In this document: positions 9,301-11,135 of the stretch, in pieces
How the letters are laid out: the number at the start of each line of letters is the position of its first letter
Numbering within the stretch: position 1 is the stretch's first letter
NCBI GenBank assembly: GCA_025449725.1
Contig: JANWIU010000038.1
Coordinates: 1 to 11,135 of the forward strand
Length of the DNA stretch: 11,135 nucleotides
Source: Pseudobdellovibrio sp.
GTDB lineage: Bacteria > Bdellovibrionota > Bdellovibrionia > Bdellovibrionales > Bdellovibrionaceae
Direction: 5' to 3'
Translations under genes and position numbers: made by a program
The notes under the pieces: generated by a model
What the model was told of the DNA's origin: nothing
The model's input: the letters and a program-made list of their open reading frames with translations, nothing else
The model's database searches: none

Positions 9301-9731
9301 TTACAAAAAAATCGGATATCCCAGAAGAAAGTGCCAGTCTGGAAGGACTTAAAATTCTACTTGCCGAAGATTCGCCTGAAAATCAGTTGCTGGTCAGCCG
9401 CTTTCTAAAAAAAGCGGGTGCGGAAGTTGATGTGGCAGACAACGGGCAAATCGCTCTGGAAAAATCGAAAGAAAAAGACTATGACTTGTTACTGATCGAT
9501 ATTCAAATGCCGGTTCTTGATGGGTATGCCACCGTAACTGAACTTCGAAAACGTGGAACTCGTATTCCAATTATTGCACTAACAGCCCATGCAATGGCCG
9601 AAGAAAGACAAAAAAGTTTAGATAAAGGTTTTGATGAGCACATCAGTAAACCGGTTGACCGGAAGGCGCTGATCAACAGTATTGCTCACTTCTGCAAGTC
9701 AGCGCCTGATCAACCTTCAATGCGGTATTGA
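6387..9731 (+). CDS. Double hybrid histidine kinase, PAS-HK-REC-PAS-HK-REC
   Basis: A 1114-residue soluble protein carrying two complete hybrid kinase modules in one chain. Module 1: PAS about 12-140 (LFEGSPDMYLVL start), coiled coil about 145-195, HisKA with His205 (SHELRTPLS), HATPase from about 306 with N-box, DTGPGIP and GGTGLGL, then a receiver about 469-590 with acceptor Asp518 (ISDVMMPEMSG) and VKPF. Module 2: PAS about 597-710, HisKA with His741 (SHEIRTPLG), HATPase from about 845 with DSGIGM, and a final receiver about 985-1105 with acceptor Asp1038 (LIDIQMPVLDG) and SKPVD. The second ATP-lid motif reads GGAGLGL (Ala922) where Thr is usual. Module 2 resembles the kinase at 2434-4467, especially around the His box and in the last receiver. 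There is no membrane segment, HPt or DNA-binding domain. The TTG start is backed by GGAGG at 6377. Its last 22 bases overlap the end of the opposing gene. Confidence 0.95.
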   Translation: MEQNYDNQVNFQKLFEGSPDMYLVLLPDSKFTIIAVSEAYLIATRTLRKDIIGKGLFEVFPDNPADPTASGRANLASSLLRVVEKKTPDAMAVQKYDIPKPEAEGGGFEEKFWSPVNTPVLDQSGDLTCIIHRVEDVTEFMRLKKSGADQIILHNTLKAASERMENEFYLRSQQLQDANVKLRSNESRLKELDTIKSQFFANVSHELRTPLSLIIGPASQILRDPNLNQDMKDYINVILRNAETLLKHLNDLLDVSKMEENKLKPMFVAGDLAKTLKFLMANFDSVAKEKRIKFGSELPTALTMQFDPNMISRIILNLLGNAFKFTPEDGSIVIRLKESDKKVVLEVEDTGPGIPAEHRETVFERFRQLDGSSSRKFGGTGLGLSIAREFVHLHNGTIEIKDGVKGGAKFVVTLPYKPIGTEVPFQPGAELKQIPVSAYIDRPNESVSVSKDKIVSAKEMAGEKKSSFVTVLVVEDNRDLNLFLVGLLGARYNVETAFDGVEGLKKALALKPDLIISDVMMPEMSGDDMLREIRKHSDLDNTSVMLLTAKADDMSKLRLLEEGAQDYIVKPFLPQEVLARVHNLVMIKKAQDISNIEILLENALDAVIGMDSDGCITQWNRQAKETFGWSKEEIVGKKLADTIIPKQYREAHEKGLKRFLASGEGRILNRRIELTGLKKDGSVIPIELSVTPIKSKDAVMCFGFLRDISEMKKRMEELQVAKEAAESANRAKSAFLANMSHEIRTPLGVIIGFSELITDPATTPADRNYFVSSIKRNGALLSGIVNDVLDLSKVEAGKLDVEIKETNLEEILEDVVAAIEPKASEKNVELDVYKDPSAPQTIWTDPNRLKQILLNLLGNSVKFTDKGKIELRIGTEKTAFHQQALAFTIIDSGIGMSEESAEKLFMPFSQLDPSATRKHGGAGLGLVLSKRLARLLGGDVVLLKSKKGKGSTFKVLIDPGILILDSNSSAAVTKKSDIPEESASLEGLKILLAEDSPENQLLVSRFLKKAGAEVDVADNGQIALEKSKEKDYDLLLIDIQMPVLDGYATVTELRKRGTRIPIIALTAHAMAEERQKSLDKGFDEHISKPVDRKALINSIAHFCKSAPDQPSMRY

Positions 9732-10063
9732 GCGGTACAGGCGCTACAGTTAAGACGGCGGTTGGCCCCGATCAGAAGTGGTAATACCAGTTCTCGCGAG
9801 CAGAGAAGGCATGTACAAGGTTTTGGGTTAGATATTTGGGACTCTACTTTATAGCCGTAAAAAAAAGAAACCAGAGAAGCAATCAGAAAAGCCGGCACCA
9901 GTACGAAATGGAGTACCGGAATAAAAACTGAAACTACAGCCAAGCCGAAGAATAATCCGAATTTTTTGAATCCGTTTTGAACTTTCATTTTTTTAGTCGC
10001 GGGCAAAAGTTGGCTGCTTAACTCTAAAAATTTATCACTGTCGTTTAGTAAAATGATTTTCAT
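9710..10063 (-). CDS. Small membrane protein with C-terminal cysteine-pair (zinc-ribbon-like) tail, unrecognised
   Basis: I do not recognise this 117-residue protein. Residues 1-34 are polar and charged. A hydrophobic stretch at about 35-71, broken near Pro49-His52, suggests two membrane-spanning segments or one hairpin. A C-terminal domain follows with Cys83-x-Cys85-x2-Cys88, then 17 residues, then Cys106-x2-Cys109, which looks like a zinc ribbon. Two CxxC pairs on a short soluble tail point to metal binding, but the role is unknown. The ATG at 10061-10063 has no clear ribosome site; Met26 would be an alternative start that keeps the membrane part. It is the third gene of the - strand block, 67 bases after the DoxX-like gene, and its 3' end overlaps the opposing kinase gene by 22 bases. 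Realness rests on the cysteine pattern and coherent hydrophobicity. Confidence 0.7.
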   Translation of the reverse strand: MKIILLNDSDKFLELSSQLLPATKKMKVQNGFKKFGLFFGLAVVSVFIPVLHFVLVPAFLIASLVSFFYGYKVESQISNPKPCTCLLCSRELVLPLLIGANRRLNCSACTAQYRIEG

Positions 10064-10130
10064 TGCACGAATGAAGATGAAGGATTATTTCACCCGGTAC
10101 AATACGCGGCGTTTCGATGCGGAGTGTTGA
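10064..10130 (-). other. Gap between the DoxX-like gene and the small membrane gene
   Basis: These 67 bases hold no confident promoter, ribosome site or terminator for the - strand. Read-through from the DoxX-like gene is possible. Confidence 0.4.
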
Positions 10131-10511
10131 CTACTTGGCTTTAAACAAGGCTTTAATTGAAGGGCTATATTCAGCAGAGAAAAACGCCAGGTAAGTTTCC
10201 AGCGCGCCAATGATGAGAGCCAGTACCAGCCCTTGTGGTGCCAGGAACACATGAATCAAAAATATATTTAAAATAACCGGAGCCAATACAACTAAAGCCA
10301 GCGGAACGAAGAATCCGCTCAATAGTAATAGGCCGCACGCGATCTCTGTCCCTTTTAAAAGGTAAAAGAAATATTGAGTTGCTGCCATACCTTTGAAGAA
10401 GTCAGCCATTGGGCCTTCTAACGGCGGCGGAGTAGTCAGAAAGAACGCGACTCCGGAACCAACGAAAATTAGTCCTAAGAGAATACGCACCGCTATTGTC
10501 AGTTTTTTCAT
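10131..10511 (-). CDS. DoxX/DoxD-like family membrane protein
   Basis: A 126-residue integral inner-membrane protein with four hydrophobic segments at about 5-25, 45-65, 66-88 and 92-112, the size and topology of the DoxX family. The N-terminal pattern (R-x-LLGLIFVGSG followed by a PPP turn) and the KG-x-EI-x-CGLLLL-x-G segment in the second helix fit the family. DoxX-like proteins have been linked to quinone or thiosulfate redox chemistry and to oxidative-stress complexes in a few organisms, but most have no proven role, so none is assigned. The ATG at 10509-10511 overlaps the stop of the hydrolase reading frame as ATGA, and AAAGG at 10518-10522 lies six bases upstream. Both signs mark it as the second cistron of a - strand operon. 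The C-terminus is short and basic. Confidence 0.85.
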   Translation of the reverse strand: MKKLTIAVRILLGLIFVGSGVAFFLTTPPPLEGPMADFFKGMAATQYFFYLLKGTEIACGLLLLSGFFVPLALVVLAPVILNIFLIHVFLAPQGLVLALIIGALETYLAFFSAEYSPSIKALFKAK

Positions 10512-11053
10512 AAAAGACCTTTCAAAATTTTCAGGTACAACTGAGGTGCATCGTTCGGCACCACGTGACCTGAGTCTTTTATTACGACAACGGAGTTTGC
10601 ATCGCCTGTCAACTTTTCATACTGCTTTGCAACCTTTAACTGTAACTTCAGACGGCCTTCTTCTTCATTTTCGCCAAAGATAAAATAACGGCGTGCCGCT
10701 GTTAAATCCTGATCTGCAAAATCAAATCCTTCAGCAAGGAGTGACATATGCGAATAACCCATGACCATCATTTCCTTTAGGCCCGGCTTTCTGTACTGCG
10801 GATAAGATTTTAATAAATCGTCAACACGTGGGGACCAATAAGTTGAAAAGCTGTTCAGTAAATATTGCCGCGAAAGCGCTTCTCCTACAAAAGGATTTAA
10901 GCGAAGCCAGTTCTTCCAAAAATTTAGGATGGCGACGGTCTGAGGGTCTGTTTCGTCAAATCTCATCATCGGAGCGGTTTCAACTACAAGATCGAAGCTT
11001 TGATTGTTTAGCAATTCAGGCGTACGGGAAGGGCGGGGGGCTGGGCCGACCAA
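10508..11053 (-). CDS. Alpha/beta-hydrolase fold protein, C-terminal two thirds only (probably broken gene)
   Basis: The open frame from TTG 11053 gives 181 residues that look like the cap and C-terminal part of an alpha/beta hydrolase. A helical, aromatic-rich cap covers about 20-115. A strand RRYFIFGENEEEGR near 125-137 stands where relatives have the acid-residue strand. The catalytic-His motif DSGHVVPNDAP has His163, followed by a closing helix. The N-terminal strands, oxyanion loop and nucleophile elbow (G-x-S-x-G) are missing; family members are usually about 250-300 residues. TTG 11053 has no ribosome site, and the same frame continues upstream as NITKPLL to an in-frame TAA at 11072-11074. 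It therefore looks like the remainder of a damaged gene rather than a natural short protein. Its stop overlaps the DoxX-like start as ATGA, so the two once formed, or still form, a coupled pair. Confidence 0.65.
   Translation of the reverse strand: MVGPAPRPSRTPELLNNQSFDLVVETAPMMRFDETDPQTVAILNFWKNWLRLNPFVGEALSRQYLLNSFSTYWSPRVDDLLKSYPQYRKPGLKEMMVMGYSHMSLLAEGFDFADQDLTAARRYFIFGENEEEGRLKLQLKVAKQYEKLTGDANSVVVIKDSGHVVPNDAPQLYLKILKGLL
10518..10522 (-). promoter_or_regulatory. Ribosome-binding site AAAGG for the DoxX-like gene
   Basis: AAAGG on the - strand lies six bases before the ATG at 10511, inside the last codons of the upstream frame. The DoxX-like protein can therefore be translated on its own even if the upstream frame is broken. 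Confidence 0.6.
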
Positions 11054-11071
11054 TAGCGGTTTTGTGATGTT

Positions 11072-11135
11072 TTATTTTTTCATGACGGCACGGACTGCAT
11101 TTGCCAGGTCTTCACGGGTGGCACTGGGCGAGTGA
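11072..11135 (-). pseudogene. In-frame upstream piece of the alpha/beta hydrolase, ending at a TAA (cut by window edge)
   Basis: The - strand reads SPSATREDLANAVRAVMKK and then TAA, in the same frame as the hydrolase remnant that continues as NITKPLLVG. A helix of the form DLA-x-AV-x-x-V followed by x-I-x-KPLLVG is what precedes the nucleophile serine in alpha/beta hydrolases, so both pieces probably come from one gene with TAA replacing a sense codon (TTA, Leu, would fit). The alternative is the true C-terminus of a separate gene ending in KK. Only about 20 codons are visible, so this stays tentative. Confidence 0.5.

Noticed and set aside
10393..10683. + strand open frame across the DoxX/hydrolase junction
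   Set aside because: It is antisense to two frames joined by an ATGA overlap, and its translation is low in complexity and matches nothing recognisable.
10828..11067. + strand open frame opposite the hydrolase remnant
   Set aside because: The - strand frame carries clear hydrolase cap features; the + frame shows no domain or ribosome site.

Overview
The window looks like part of the chromosome of a free-living Gram-negative bacterium of moderate-to-low GC. It is dense with cytoplasmic hybrid sensor kinases and has short intergenic gaps. The style of the kinases (poly-HAMP hybrid kinase, REC-PAS-kinase-REC, double hybrid kinase) and the gene mix suggest Bdellovibrionota or a neighbouring delta-proteobacterial lineage. 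That placement is an impression from protein style, not a demonstrated one.

Layout: six genes lie on the + strand (1-9731). (1) A hybrid histidine kinase cut by the left edge, with tandem 92-residue HAMP repeats, GAF, kinase core and receiver. (2) A REC-PAS-kinase-REC hybrid kinase 67 bases downstream. (3) A GFA/CENP-V-type zinc protein. (4) A pseudouridine-5'-phosphate glycosidase (psuG), 5 bases after it. (5) An OsmC peroxidase. (6) A 1114-residue double hybrid kinase (PAS-kinase-REC-PAS-kinase-REC) that begins with TTG behind a strong GGAGG. The converging - strand block (9710-11135) reads, in its own direction, as an alpha/beta-hydrolase remnant cut by the right edge, a DoxX-like membrane protein joined to it by an ATGA overlap, and a small membrane protein with a C-terminal cysteine-pair (zinc-ribbon-like) tail. 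The tail of that last gene overlaps the end of the double kinase gene by 22 bases.

How they may work together: the window encodes four kinase cores and five receiver domains, but no HPt domain and no DNA-binding output domain. The phosphorelay output must therefore lie elsewhere, or the receivers act through protein-protein contacts. The metabolic and stress genes between the kinases (GFA, PsuG, OsmC) are on the same strand with short gaps and could be co-transcribed, but nothing in the sequence proves a functional link. The OsmC gene and the hydrolase/DoxX pair hint at oxidative or xenobiotic stress handling.

I see no tRNA, rRNA, CRISPR array, insertion sequence or phage gene. Most of the window is ordinary two-component signalling. 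The items most worth checking are the apparently broken alpha/beta hydrolase at the right edge, the HAMP repeat array running off the left edge, the double hybrid kinase with a variant ATP-lid motif, and the unrecognised cysteine-pair membrane protein.
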